From: Vicinamibacteria bacterium
GTDB taxonomy: Bacteria > Acidobacteriota > Vicinamibacteria > Vicinamibacterales > UBA8438
Length of the DNA: 42,203 bases
Direction of reading: 5' to 3'
NCBI GenBank assembly: GCA_022821235.1
Contig: JAJEEA010000030.1
Location: forward strand, 1-42,203
Position 1 is the stretch's first letter, and each line of letters begins with the position of its first letter. Made by a program: the position numbers and the translations under genes. The notes under the pieces were generated by a model that saw only the letters and a program-made list of their open reading frames with translations, was not told the origin of the DNA and ran no database searches. Shown here piece after piece: positions 16,740 to 25,235 of the stretch.

Positions 16740-17552
16740 ATGCCGGTCGAGCCCGTCGACGATCCCCGCGACCCGCGGCTCCGGGACTTCCACGCCGTGC
16801 CGGACCCCGTCCTGCTCCGCCGGCGCGGCCTGTTCGTGGCCGAGAGCCGGTTCGTGGTGCGCGAGCTGCTGGCCCATCCCCGCCTCGCCGCCCACGCGCT
16901 GCTGGCGACGCCGGCCGCCCTCGACAGCCTCCGGGACCTGCTCGACGCCCGGGCCCTCGACACCCTGCCAGTGTACGTGGCCCCGCCCCCGGTGTTGAAG
17001 CAGGTCACCGGATTCCGCGTCCACCGGGGGTGCCTGGCCATCGGCGAGCGACCGTCGCCGGCGACCGACGCCGACCTGCCGGCCCTCGCCACCGCCCGCC
17101 TCGTGGTGGTGCTGGAGCAGGTCGGCAACCCCGACAACCTCGGCAGCATCTTCCGCAACGCCGCCGCCTTCGGCGCCCGGTGCGTCCTTCTCAGCCCGGG
17201 CTGCTGCGACCCCCTGTACCGAAAGGCGATCCGCACGTCGCTCGGCGCCACCCTGCGCATTCCCTACGGCGAGATGCCGGACTGGCCCCGGGGGCTCGAC
17301 CGCCTCCGGGCGCACGGCTACACGGCGGTGGCCCTGGCCCCGGACCGCGACGCCGACGACCTGGCGGCGCTCGCGGCCGGCCCGCCGAGTCGGATGGCCC
17401 TGGTGCTCGGGGCCGAGGGCGCCGGACTGAGCGACGAGGCGGTGGCCCGCGCCGACCGTCGCGTCCGCATTCCCATCGCCGACGGCATCGACTCGCTCAA
17501 CGTCGCCACCGCGGCCGGCATCGCCCTGTACGCGCTGTCGAAGCGAGCCTGA
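16740..17552 (+). CDS. SpoU/TrmH-family RNA 2'-O-methyltransferase
   Basis: A 270-residue SPOUT methyltransferase that adds a methyl group to a ribose 2'-OH in rRNA or tRNA. An N-terminal substrate-binding domain (about 1-110) is followed by the SpoU catalytic domain with motif 1 VLEQVGNPDNLGSIFRNA (124-141), motif 2 LVLGAEGAGLSDE (221-233) and motif 3 IPIADGIDSLNVATA (244-258). The target is not deducible; relatives include TsnR and RlmB. The ATG at 16740 gives a normal family length. The final codons and stop are copied in a second degenerate unit 74 bp downstream. Confidence 0.9.
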   Translation: MPVEPVDDPRDPRLRDFHAVPDPVLLRRRGLFVAESRFVVRELLAHPRLAAHALLATPAALDSLRDLLDARALDTLPVYVAPPPVLKQVTGFRVHRGCLAIGERPSPATDADLPALATARLVVVLEQVGNPDNLGSIFRNAAAFGARCVLLSPGCCDPLYRKAIRTSLGATLRIPYGEMPDWPRGLDRLRAHGYTAVALAPDRDADDLAALAAGPPSRMALVLGAEGAGLSDEAVARADRRVRIPIADGIDSLNVATAAGIALYALSKRA

Positions 17553-17648
17553 CCGGCGCCGCTCGCCGCGCCGGTGGACGGCGCCGCCCCGCCGGCGGAC
17601 ACGGGCGGGGGTCGAAGCGAACCTGACCGGCACCGCTCGCCGCGCCGG
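17537..17648. repeat. Duplicated 3' end of the TrmH-family gene, 74-bp spacing
   Basis: A 38-bp segment at 17537-17574 that includes the last codons and TGA stop is repeated at 17611-17648 with two mismatches. The spacing is 74 bp. The second copy lies in non-coding DNA. Confidence 0.85.
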
Positions 17649-17907
17649 GACCGCGGCTCGCCGAGGAGGCGGCGGGGTGCCCGCTCGACGGGCGTACATG
17701 CGTGAGGGCCGGGCTCGCCCGGCTCAGGGCTCGCCGAGGCGGCGGGGCCCTCGCACCACCGGCTCTTCCCGGGGGCGGCCGCCCGGGCGGCCGAGCGCTC
17801 CCGGATCGGCCGCGGGCGCCGATCCGCGGCGCGCGCATACCCCGGCGCGATGCGCTACGATCCTGCCCTCCCGACTCCCTCACGCATGGCGACCCGGTGA
17901 CGGACAG
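17649..17907. other. Intergenic region with short repeats and a possible promoter
   Basis: No gene is supported between the repeat and the VTT-protein start. The motif GGCTCGCCGAGG-GGCGGGG occurs twice, about 72 bp apart (near 17655 and 17727). TACGAT at 17856-17861 is a candidate -10, giving a leader of about 40 nt before the GTG at 17908. Confidence 0.4.
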
Positions 17908-18591
17908 GTGCGAATCGGCTGGCGCGTCGGCATAGTCGGACTGCTCGCGGGGCTCGCCGCCGCGATCCTCCTGTCGGGACCGGCGGGGGTCGAGGAAGCG
18001 GTGTCGGCCCTCCGCGGCTGGGCCGACGCCCGGGGGGCGGCGGGGATGGTCGGGTTCGGCGCCGTCTACGTCGTGCTGGCCCTGCTGTTCGTGCCGGGAG
18101 CGGCGCTCACGATGGCGGCCGGCGCGGTGTACGGCGTCGGCTGGGGCCTGGTGGTCGTGGCCGTCGCCACCACCGTCGCCGACGCCGCCGCGTTCCTGCT
18201 GGGACGCCACGTCGCGCGCGGTGCGGTCCTGCGCCTGATGGACCGCTACCCCCGCTTCCGCGTCGTCGACCGCGCCGTCAGCCGCGGCGGCTGGCGCATC
18301 GTCGCCCTCGTCCGCCTCAACCCCACCCTGCCCTACAGCGCCGGCAACTACCTGTTCGGGGTCACCGGCGTGCCCTTCCCGACGTTCCTGGCGTCGAGCG
18401 CCGTCTTCACCCTGCCGGGCGCGTGGGCCTACCTCTACGCCGGCTTCGTGGGGTTCGAGACCGTCGCCGGCGAGGCGCGCACCGCCGTCGAGTGGGCGGC
18501 GCTCCTGGTCGGCCTGGCGGTCACGGCGGCCGCCGTCGCCTACGTCACCGTCCTCGCCCGGCGCGCGCTCGACGAGATGAACGGCCGGTAG
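17908..18591 (+). CDS. VTT-domain (TVP38/TMEM64, DedA-like) membrane protein
   Basis: A 227-residue polytopic membrane protein of the VTT/SNARE-associated superfamily. These are inner-membrane proteins implicated in lipid scrambling or transport. It has an N-terminal helix (about 5-25), a hydrophobic pair around GFGAVYVVLALLFVPGAALT, the conserved AGAVYGVGWG turn, FLLGRHVARG, the RLNPTLPYSAGNYLFGVTGV re-entrant motif typical of the family, and two C-terminal helices. The start is GTG 17908, because upstream in-frame codons encode only low-complexity sequence and the first helix follows directly. Exact substrate is unknown. Confidence 0.85.
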   Translation: MRIGWRVGIVGLLAGLAAAILLSGPAGVEEAVSALRGWADARGAAGMVGFGAVYVVLALLFVPGAALTMAAGAVYGVGWGLVVVAVATTVADAAAFLLGRHVARGAVLRLMDRYPRFRVVDRAVSRGGWRIVALVRLNPTLPYSAGNYLFGVTGVPFPTFLASSAVFTLPGAWAYLYAGFVGFETVAGEARTAVEWAALLVGLAVTAAAVAYVTVLARRALDEMNGR

Positions 18592-18757
18592 CGGGCTTGC
18601 CGCCAATCGGCGCCCTGCAACAGCGGTCCGGCAGTGACCACCGCCGGCCCTCGGGTCCGGCCCGCTCCCGGCGCCGCGGCGCGTGACAGGGCGTTTCCGG
18701 CACCGTCCTTCAGCCGCGGGGCGCGCCGGGTCGGCGGCGGCCTCGACGACGCCGCCG

Positions 18758-19813
18758 CTACTCGTGCACGCTGACGACGGTGTTGCCGCGCCCGCGGTTG
18801 TGCTCGAAGAGCTCGAAGGCCTCGATGAAGCGCTCGAACGGGATGAGGCGGTCGACGCGGGGCTCAATCGCCCCGGTGGCCAGGAAGTCGAGGATCTCGG
18901 CCACGTTCCGCTGGTGCCCGTCGGGATGCCCGGCCGCCCAGGCGCCCCACATGCTGCCCATGACCACCGCCTGCTTGATGAGGATCATGCCCGGCCGGAT
19001 CGGGCGCTGGCCGGCCGTGAAGCCCACCAGGCAGATCCGGCCCAGGGGCCGGATGACCGAGAGCAGGGCCGCCTCGAACAGGTCGCCCTGCACCATGTCG
19101 AGCACGACGTCCACCCCGGCCGCGTGGCCGAGCTCGGCCGACGCCTGGCGGACCTCTTCCTTGAACCGCCGGTGGCCGTCACGGTCGGCGCCGTAGCAGA
19201 ACACGCGGTCCGCCCCCGCCGCGGCCGGGAGCTCCCGCTTCTCGGGCGTGCTGACGCCGGCAATCACCCTGGCGCCCATCGCCTTCGCCAGCTCCACCGC
19301 GGCCGCGCCGACGCCGCCGGACGCGCCGTCGACCAGGACCAGGCTGTCGGCGGTGACCTCGCCGAGGATCTTCAGCGAGTAGTAGGCGGGAAAGAAGTTG
19401 CGGCCGAGGTTGGCGCAGGCGGCCAGATCCACCCCCGCCGGGACGCGCCAGACCGACGACGCGGGCACTCTCACCACCTCGGCGAGGCCGCCCGTGCTCA
19501 TCTGCGCGACGACCCGGTCGCCCGGCTCCATGCGGTCGGCATCGGCCTCGATGACCGTCCCCGACACGTCCATGCCCGGCACGTAGGGCAGGCCGGGCTT
19601 GTGCTGGTACAGGCCCTGCGCCTGCAGCGCGTCCGGGTACTGCACGCCCGCGTAGTGCGCGCGCACGAGCACGTGCCCCGGCTCGTTCACGGGCCGGGGA
19701 ATCTCGTCGAGGGCCAGGACGTCGCGCAACGGAGCGGGAGTGGCGATCGGCTTGCCCCGGTCGTCGAGACCGGCGTAGCGGTGGCAACGGACGGCGCGCA
19801 TCACATCACTCAT
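18758..19813 (-). CDS. Zinc-independent quinone oxidoreductase-like protein, MDR superfamily
   Basis: A 351-residue medium-chain dehydrogenase/reductase. The N-terminal GroES-like domain includes [20 protein letters not shown] and [12 protein letters not shown]. The nucleotide-binding domain includes [20 protein letters not shown], the family Rossmann turn that favours NADPH. Structural-zinc cysteines are absent, as in quinone reductases of the QOR/CCR-like branch. The start is ATG 19813 with AGGA nine bases upstream; ATG 19819 and TTG 19831 are alternatives. It is divergent from the APH-type kinase gene. A 166-bp gap (18592-18757) separates its 3' end from the convergent VTT gene. Confidence 0.9.
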   Translation of the reverse strand: MSDVMRAVRCHRYAGLDDRGKPIATPAPLRDVLALDEIPRPVNEPGHVLVRAHYAGVQYPDALQAQGLYQHKPGLPYVPGMDVSGTVIEADADRMEPGDRVVAQMSTGGLAEVVRVPASSVWRVPAGVDLAACANLGRNFFPAYYSLKILGEVTADSLVLVDGASGGVGAAAVELAKAMGARVIAGVSTPEKRELPAAAGADRVFCYGADRDGHRRFKEEVRQASAELGHAAGVDVVLDMVQGDLFEAALLSVIRPLGRICLVGFTAGQRPIRPGMILIKQAVVMGSMWGAWAAGHPDGHQRNVAEILDFLATGAIEPRVDRLIPFERFIEAFELFEHNRGRGNTVVSVHE

Positions 19814-19907
19814 GGGCATCAATCCTGGCAAGGCGGGCGCCCCGGCGGTCCGCCCGACGGGTCCGAGGAAACGGGCGCCGCGTTCTGCGCGGGCCGCCCG
19901 GCGCCGC

Positions 19908-19913
19908 TATGAT
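19908..19913 (+). promoter_or_regulatory. Putative -10 hexamer for the APH-type kinase gene
   Basis: TATGAT ends eight bases before the GTG at 19922, so the transcript start should fall within a base or two of the start codon. It is the third case in the window of a -10-like hexamer placed for leaderless transcription. Confidence 0.45.
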
Positions 19914-19921
19914 AAGTCACC

Positions 19922-20956
19922 GTGCCGGCGCCCGACCCAGCCATCCTCGACGCCCTGCGCCGCCTCCGGCTCGCCGGCGCGGACGAGACGCCGGCGATGA
20001 CCCCGCTGCCCGGCGGGGTGTCGTCGGACATCTGGCGCGTCGACCTCCCGGACGGGCCGGTCTGCGTCAAGCGGGCCCTCGCCCGCCTCAGGGTCGACGC
20101 GGTGTGGGAGGTCCCCGTCGAACGGAGCCGCTACGAATGGGCGTGGATGCAGGAGGCGGCCCGCGTCGACCCGACGTGGGTGCCGCCGCTCGTGGCCCAG
20201 GATCCCCGCGCGAACTGCCTCGTCATGGGGTTTCTCGATCCCGCCGACCACCCGTTGTGGAAGTCGCAACTCCGCCGGGGACACGCGCACGAACCGACCG
20301 CGCGGGAGGTCGGCGCGCGGCTCGCCGCGATTCACCGCGCCACGGCCGGCCGCACCGACCTGCGCGGCCGCTTCGACACCGGCGGCATCTTCCACGCCAT
20401 CCGGATCGAGCCCTACCTGCTCGCCACGGCCGAGCGGCATCCCGACCTGCGCTCGCGCCTCGCCGACCTCGCGGCGGCGACGGCGGAGACGCGGCTCGCC
20501 CTGGTGCACGGCGACGTCAGCCCCAAGAACATCCTCGTCGGCCCCCGCGGCCCGGTGTTTCTCGACGCCGAGTGCGCGTGGTACGGCGACCCCGCGTTCG
20601 ACGTCGCGTTCTGCCTCAACCACCTGCTGCTGAAGTGCCTGTGGACGCCGGCGGCGACGCCCCTCTTCCTCGCGTCGTTCGACGCGCTGGCCGGCGCGTA
20701 TCTCGGGGGCGTGGACTGGGAACGCCGCGAGCACCTGGACGCGCGTGCGGCGACGCTCCTGCCGGGCCTGCTGCTGGCCCGGGTGGACGGCAAGTCCCCG
20801 GTCGAGTACCTCACCGCCGAGGAAGATCGGAACCGCGTGCGCCGGGTGGCCCGCCGGCTGCTCCGGAAGCCGGCCGCGACGCTCGCCGCCGTGCGGGACG
20901 CCTGGGCGTCCAGCCTGACCCCGACGCCGTCGCCTCGCGCGGGTGTTTCCGAATGA
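19922..20956 (+). CDS. Aminoglycoside phosphotransferase (APH)-family small-molecule kinase
   Basis: A 344-residue kinase of the APH/choline-kinase fold. The N-lobe Lys is in PVCVKRA (Lys50), the catalytic loop is LVHGDVSPKNIL (Asp198, Asn203) and the metal Asp is in FLDAECAWYGDPAFD (Asp215). The substrate cannot be read from sequence. This fold covers antibiotic resistance enzymes as well as choline, homoserine, methylthioribose and amino-sugar kinases. It ends 82 bp before the enolase-like gene on the same strand, so the two may act on linked phosphorylated compounds. The GTG start is chosen from the TATGAT just upstream and the family N-terminus. Confidence 0.85.
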   Translation: MPAPDPAILDALRRLRLAGADETPAMTPLPGGVSSDIWRVDLPDGPVCVKRALARLRVDAVWEVPVERSRYEWAWMQEAARVDPTWVPPLVAQDPRANCLVMGFLDPADHPLWKSQLRRGHAHEPTAREVGARLAAIHRATAGRTDLRGRFDTGGIFHAIRIEPYLLATAERHPDLRSRLADLAAATAETRLALVHGDVSPKNILVGPRGPVFLDAECAWYGDPAFDVAFCLNHLLLKCLWTPAATPLFLASFDALAGAYLGGVDWERREHLDARAATLLPGLLLARVDGKSPVEYLTAEEDRNRVRRVARRLLRKPAATLAAVRDAWASSLTPTPSPRAGVSE

Positions 20957-21038
20957 CGATGGTCTCGCCGGCGTGCAGCCCGGATGACGATGGCGGAATC
21001 TCCCTGATGAAGATCGCGATGCCGAGCGACGACCTGCG

Positions 21039-22337
21039 ATGACCCGACCCGCGCACCGCATCGGACGCGTCCTCGCCCGCCGCGTGTGGGACTCCCGCGG
21101 CCGCCCCACCGTCGAGGCCGAGGTGCATCTGGCCGACGGCGTCAGCGGCCGGGCGACGGCGCCGGCCGGCGCCTCGACCGGCCGCGGCGAGGCCGTGGAC
21201 CTCCGCGACGGCGGCGACGCCTTCGGCGGATACGACGTCACCCGCGCCGTCCGGCACGTCCGGGACAGCGTCGCCCGCGCCCTGCGCGGCCGCGACGTGA
21301 CCGATCAGGCCGGGCTCGACCGCGTCCTGATCGACCTCGACGGCACGGCGGACAAGGGGCGGCTGGGCGGCAACGCCTGCATCGCGGTCTCGATGGCGGC
21401 GCTGCACGCCGCCGCTGCTGCCGCCCGGCAGCCGTTGTGGCGATACCTGCTGGACGGGAAACCGCCGTTGCTGCCGCTGCCCGAGATCCAGATCTTCGGC
21501 GGAGGCGCGCACGCGGGGCGGCGGGTGGACGTCCAGGACTTCATGGTGATGCCGGTCGGCGCATCCCGCTTCGCCGAGGCCCTCGACTGGACGGCGGAGG
21601 TCTACCGGGCGGCGGGAGCGCGGATGGCGGCGGCCGGGCGCCTGCAGGGGGTCGCCGACGAAGGAGGCTGGTGGCCCGCCTTCGACACCAACGAAGAGGC
21701 CCTCGAGCTCCTCGTGCGGGCCATCGAGGACAGCGGGCGCGTCCCCGGCGACGAGGTGGCGGTCTCGCTCGACGTCGCCGCCTCCGAGCTCTACCGGGAC
21801 GGCCGCTACCACCTCGGCCTCGAGCACCGGGCGGTGGACAGCGACGGCCTCGGCGACCTGCTCGCGGGCTGGATCGACCGCTATCCCATCGTCTCCGTCG
21901 AGGACCCGCTGGCCGAGGACGACCACGCCGGCATGCGGCGGTTCACGGCCGCGGTGGGCGGCCGCGTGCAGGTGGTCGGCGACGACTACCTCGTGACCGA
22001 CGCCGCGCGCGTCGAGCGCGCGGCCCGCGACGGCGCCTGCAACGCCCTCCTCGTCAAGCCGAACCAGGCCGGCACGGTGACCGAGACCCGGGCCGCCTTC
22101 GACGCGGCCCGCCGCGCCGGCCTGGGCGCCATCGTCTCCGCCCGGTCGGGCGAGACCGAGGACGTGACCGTCGCCCACCTCGCGGTGGGCTGGCGGGCGG
22201 GGCAGCTCAAGGTGGGCTCGTTCTCCCGCTCCGAACGCATGGCCAAGTGGAACGAGGTGCTGCGCATCGAGGAGGCGCTGGGCGAGGCGGCGGAGTTCGC
22301 CGGGGCACGGCCCTTGCCCCGCCCCTCGGGCGCGTGA
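21039..22337 (+). CDS. Enolase-superfamily protein, divergent enolase paralogue
   Basis: A 432-residue full-length enolase homologue. Recognisable parts are WDSRGRPTVEAEV (17-29), the mobile loop PAGASTGRGEA (42-52), GGGAHAGRRVDVQDFMVMPV (154-173, His158), ADEGGWWP (206-213, Glu208), metal ligands Asp245 (SLDVAAS), Glu288 (VEDPLAEDD) and Asp315/316 (GDDYLVT), and Lys340 in VKPNQAGTVTET. Lys391 lies in KVGSFSRSER. The almost invariant SHRSGETED of enolases reads SARSGETED here, so the active-site His (yeast His373) is Ala368, and PSGAST reads PAGAST. These changes suggest either a slow glycolytic enolase or a paralogue with another substrate, such as a phosphonate- or carboxyphosphoenolpyruvate-type reaction. 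The ATG start gives normal length. Confidence 0.88.
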   Translation: MTRPAHRIGRVLARRVWDSRGRPTVEAEVHLADGVSGRATAPAGASTGRGEAVDLRDGGDAFGGYDVTRAVRHVRDSVARALRGRDVTDQAGLDRVLIDLDGTADKGRLGGNACIAVSMAALHAAAAAARQPLWRYLLDGKPPLLPLPEIQIFGGGAHAGRRVDVQDFMVMPVGASRFAEALDWTAEVYRAAGARMAAAGRLQGVADEGGWWPAFDTNEEALELLVRAIEDSGRVPGDEVAVSLDVAASELYRDGRYHLGLEHRAVDSDGLGDLLAGWIDRYPIVSVEDPLAEDDHAGMRRFTAAVGGRVQVVGDDYLVTDAARVERAARDGACNALLVKPNQAGTVTETRAAFDAARRAGLGAIVSARSGETEDVTVAHLAVGWRAGQLKVGSFSRSERMAKWNEVLRIEEALGEAAEFAGARPLPRPSGA

Positions 22338-22402
22338 GCGCGTGCCCGAGCCATCGGAACCGGGCCGCCACCCGACGGGCCCTGCCCGCGCCCCGCCCAG
22401 AC

Positions 22403-22431
22403 TTCCCGCCGGGCCACCGCCCGGATATACT
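22403..22431 (+). promoter_or_regulatory. Putative promoter upstream of the GlcG/HbpS-like gene
   Basis: TTCCCG (22403-22408) and TATACT (22426-22431) are separated by 17 bp. The -10 is close to consensus and the -35 is weak. The start codon is 108 bp downstream, so a leader of about 100 nt is implied. The rest of the gap 22338-22538 shows no gene. Confidence 0.5.
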
Positions 22432-22538
22432 CACCGCGCTCGAAGTCGATCCGGTACGGGGCCTCGGCAGAAGCCCCAGGTTCATCACAGGCCGGCCAGT
22501 AGCGGATCCCCGTTCACACCAACTTCGGAGGAAAGTCC

Positions 22539-23027
22539 ATGCTCGCACGCCGCTTCGTCGTCGTTCTCAGTCTCGCCGCCCTCGCGCTGGCCGCCGGCCC
22601 CGCCGCCGCCCAGACCGAGGACCGGCCCATGCTCACCAGCGCCGCCGCCATGACCATCGTGCACGGCTGCCTGGCCAAGGCCCAAGAGGAAGGCTGGCGC
22701 ATGCACATCGCCGTCATGGACAACCACGGCAACCTGAAGGCGTACCTCCGGATGGACGACGCCCAGCTCCTGTCGCATGACGTCGCGATGGCCAAGGCCC
22801 ACAGCTCGGCCGCCAGCCCGCGGTCGACGCAGCAGTGGGGCCAGATGGCCTTCGGCAACGGCGTCTCCGCCGCCGCCTTCGTCCCCGGCCTGAACTACTT
22901 CGAGGGCGGGCTGCCCATCATGACCACCGACGGCCAGCACATCGGCGGCATCGGGGTCAGCGGCGACACCGGCGCCAACGACGCCATCTGCGCCCGGGCG
23001 GGCATCGACGCCGCCGGCCTGGAGTAG
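22539..23027 (+). CDS. Secreted GlcG/HbpS (DUF336) family protein
   Basis: A 162-residue protein with a signal peptide (about 1-25, ending AAAQT) and a Haem-degrading/GlcG-HbpS domain. The domain is recognised from AKAQEEGWRMHIAVMDNHGN (helix and strand of the core), VAMAKAHSSAA, a Gly-rich turn and GGIGVSGDTGANDAICARAG at the C-terminus. HbpS members bind haem and form octamers; many GlcG-like members have no assigned activity. The start is ATG 22539 with GGAGG eight bases upstream. A strong hairpin begins 12 bp after the stop. Confidence 0.88.
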   Translation: MLARRFVVVLSLAALALAAGPAAAQTEDRPMLTSAAAMTIVHGCLAKAQEEGWRMHIAVMDNHGNLKAYLRMDDAQLLSHDVAMAKAHSSAASPRSTQQWGQMAFGNGVSAAAFVPGLNYFEGGLPIMTTDGQHIGGIGVSGDTGANDAICARAGIDAAGLE

Positions 23028-23039
23028 CGAGCGACGCCT

Positions 23040-23071
23040 GGAGTCCGCGCCGCTGCCGTGGCGCGGACTCC
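23040..23071 (+). terminator. Perfect 12-bp hairpin between the HbpS-like and esterase genes
   Basis: GGAGTCCGCGCC (23040-23051) and GGCGCGGACTCC (23060-23071) enclose an 8-nt loop. No T-run follows, so it may be a Rho-assisted terminator, an mRNA-stabilising hairpin or part of a dispersed palindrome family. After it comes a direct repeat, AAGGCAAYGGCAAT (near 23077 and 23128); the second copy overlaps the next start codon. Confidence 0.6.
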
Positions 23072-23133
23072 GGAGGAAGGCAACGGCAATCTCGGGGCGA
23101 CGCCGCCGGGCGGCAGCCCCGCAAGGAAAGGCA

Positions 23134-24099
23134 ATGGCAATGCAGAAGCAACACGCTTGGATCGCAAGTCTCGCGGCGGCGGCGCTCCTGGGTGCGGCCG
23201 CACCGCCCGCCGTCGCGCAGGACGCGGCCGCGAAGTTCGTGCAGGTGGCCAGCAGCTACCGGCTCGTCCCCAACATCACCTACCTGCGCGCCGGGGGTGT
23301 GGACCTCAAGCTCGACGTCTACCAGGCCCGCGGCGCCGACCGCAGGCCGACCCTGCTCTACATCCACGGCGGCGGGTGGACCAACGGCAACAAGGAGAGC
23401 TCGGCCCTGACCTTCCTCCCCTACCTGGAGATGGGCTGGAACGTCGTCAACGCCGAGTACCGCATGGCCGACGACGCCCACGCCCCCGCCGCCGTCGAGG
23501 ACTGCCGGTGCGCGCTCCGGTGGATCTACCGCAACGCCGAGCAGTACGGCTTCGACCTCGACCGCATCGTGGTCAGCGGCAACTCCGCCGGCGGGCACCT
23601 CTCGCTCACCACCGGCATGCTGCCCGCCTCGGCCGGGCTCGACCGCCAGTGCCCCGGCGACCGCAACCGGACGTGGACGACGGGCACCCGATCGACGGCC
23701 GAGCTGAAGGTGGCGGCCATCGTCAACTGGTACGGCATCACCGACGTCGTCGACCTCATGCAGGGCCCGCCGGGAACCTCGGGCAACTTCACCGAGGCGT
23801 GGCTCGGCAGCCGCAGCGACCGCGGCGAGGTCGCGGCCCGCGTGTCGCCCCTGACCTACGTGCGCGAGGGTCAGCCCCCGGTCCTCACCATCCACGGTGA
23901 CGAGGACAGCATCGTGCCCCACGCCCACGCCGTCCGCCTGCACGAGGCCCTCGACCGGGCCGGCGTGCCCAACCGCCTGCTGACCATCGAGGGCGGCGGC
24001 CACGGCGGCTTCAGCCTCGAGGAGAACCTGCACATCTACGCGACCATCCGCTCGTTCCTCGGGGCCCACGGCCTCGGCCCGGCGCCGTCGGACGACTGA
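23134..24099 (+). CDS. Secreted alpha/beta-hydrolase, carboxylesterase/BD-FAE-like
   Basis: A 321-residue exported serine hydrolase. It has a signal peptide (about 1-29), the oxyanion segment YIHGGGWTNG (77-86), the nucleophile Ser151 in VVSGNSAGGHLS, acid Asp258 in HGDEDSIVPH and the catalytic His290 in EGGGHGGF. The HGGGW plus GNSAGG combination places it in the hormone-sensitive-lipase/BD-FAE group acting on small acyl or carbohydrate esters. The start is ATG 23134 with GGAAAGG upstream; ATG 23140 is an alternative. It lies 106 bp after the HbpS-like gene on the same strand. Confidence 0.9.
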   Translation: MAMQKQHAWIASLAAAALLGAAAPPAVAQDAAAKFVQVASSYRLVPNITYLRAGGVDLKLDVYQARGADRRPTLLYIHGGGWTNGNKESSALTFLPYLEMGWNVVNAEYRMADDAHAPAAVEDCRCALRWIYRNAEQYGFDLDRIVVSGNSAGGHLSLTTGMLPASAGLDRQCPGDRNRTWTTGTRSTAELKVAAIVNWYGITDVVDLMQGPPGTSGNFTEAWLGSRSDRGEVAARVSPLTYVREGQPPVLTIHGDEDSIVPHAHAVRLHEALDRAGVPNRLLTIEGGGHGGFSLEENLHIYATIRSFLGAHGLGPAPSDD

Positions 24100-24121
24100 C
24101 GGGAGCCCCCCCGACATCGCC

Positions 24122-24161
24122 GAGGACCACGGGTCGCAATCCCTGCTGCCGCGTGGTCCTC
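24122..24161 (+). terminator. Hairpin downstream of the esterase gene
   Basis: GAGGACCACG (24122-24131) and CGTGGTCCTC (24152-24161) form a 10-bp stem with a 20-nt loop, followed by ACTTTCC. It sits 22 bp after the esterase stop and is a candidate terminator. Confidence 0.55.
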
Positions 24162-24270
24162 ACTTTCCACTTATCCCGACCCCAACTGCACCCGGGACCG
24201 CTTACGCCGCGCCCGCAGACCGCACACGCGCCACCCCGTCCCGACCCTACGGTCCGCCACTCATGGTTCC

Positions 24271-24671
24271 ATGATCACCCAAGACCTGACCCTCTCGCTA
24301 CCACCACCCTGGCGTGGCGAGACATTCGCCCTCCGCCACCTGGCACCGAATCATCTTCCTTGTCGGACCCAACGGAAGCGGCAAGTCGCGGTTCATCGCA
24401 CAATTGGGCGCCCAACTGGGAAATGACGCTCGCCTACTTGGACCTGACCGCCTCAGCGGCATGGAACAACATCAACCACTACGCGACATCATTGGCGGCC
24501 CCTTTGCGAGCGGCTTTTCCAAGGGGAGATTCAAGCATTACAAGAGGGCTGGAGACCGAGGCTCCGGCCTCGACACCATCGTTCTGTTGGAAGAACAAAC
24601 CTGAACTTCGCATTCAAGTGGAAGCCACGCTCGCCCATCTACTTGATCGTGACGATGCGCGTACATGTTGA
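24271..24671 (+). pseudogene. Frameshifted and truncated AAA-type ATPase relic
   Basis: Three reading frames carry successive pieces of one ATPase. The first, from ATG 24271, gives LSLPPPWRGETFALRHLAP. The second (to about 24604) carries the Walker A motif IIFLVGPNGSGKSRFIAQLG and then RGSGLDTIVLLEEQ. The third continues with ELRIQVEATLAHLLDRD to a stop at 24671. The switches between frames lie near 24340 and 24595. The Walker B and C-terminal half are missing. The relic lies beside HEPN/MNT genes and may have belonged to a defence or toxin-antitoxin cassette. Base composition is clearly lower in G+C than neighbours, which fits horizontal origin. The gap 24672-24752 shows nothing further. Confidence 0.8.
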
Positions 24672-24752
24672 TCATCAGGCCAATGCTGGTATGGGAGAGT
24701 TGCGGAAACCGCCATCCGCGACCCGAATCGAGAGCGGGGCAGGGTCTGCACT

Positions 24753-25231
24753 TCAACGGATTTGCCCCTGCTCAGGTCGCAGGCGAGCCAGAAACCGATC
24801 GAAATCCCGCGCGAAGGCGCGCCGCAACGGGCCCGTCCCGGCCGCCAGGCGACGGACCTTGCGCGGATCGAGGTCGGCCGAGTACGCATGCCGAAACAGG
24901 TGACGAAACCGCCGCAGCTCGTCGAGGTCGGCGGCGGTCGATTCCGACAGCAACGCCGGGCGGACGCCGCGGATGTCGAGTTGCATGCGCTTCACCAGAC
25001 CGCGTGATAGCCGGCGGCGGCGACGCGATTCTCGAAAAACCGCGCCACCACCTCGAACAGTTGCTCGAAGGCGCCATAGAGGTTGTGCAACTGGTAACCC
25101 AAGCTGTCGACCTCCTCGGGGCGCTCGTCGAACACTTCACGGCCCGCCTCGACGCGGTCCGCGATGCGGTCCACGTCCGCGAGCCGCGCCCGCAACTCCG
25201 CCTCCAGGACGGCGAACGCTCCCGTGTCCAT
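24753..25231 (-). pseudogene. hepT: Frameshifted HepT-like HEPN ribonuclease toxin
   Basis: Two adjacent frames make one HepT-like protein. The N-terminal half starts at ATG 25231 and ends in YHAVW then TGA near 24992. The C-terminal half continues as VKRMQLDIRGVRPALL and includes the HEPN catalytic motif in RRFRHLFRHAYS (Arg-x4-His). A single missing G in GCGGTCTGGTGAAG (about 25000) explains the shift. The RNase motif is lost from the N-terminal product. The gene follows the MntA-like nucleotidyltransferase with only 4 bp between, the usual order of the MntA-HepT toxin-antitoxin family. A sequencing or assembly error cannot be excluded. Confidence 0.8.
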
Positions 25232-25235
25232 CGCG

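Noticed and set aside
19922-20956. Aminoglycoside resistance gene
   Set aside because: Only the general APH fold is evident. The neighbouring metabolic gene and lack of resistance-specific features do not support a resistance call.
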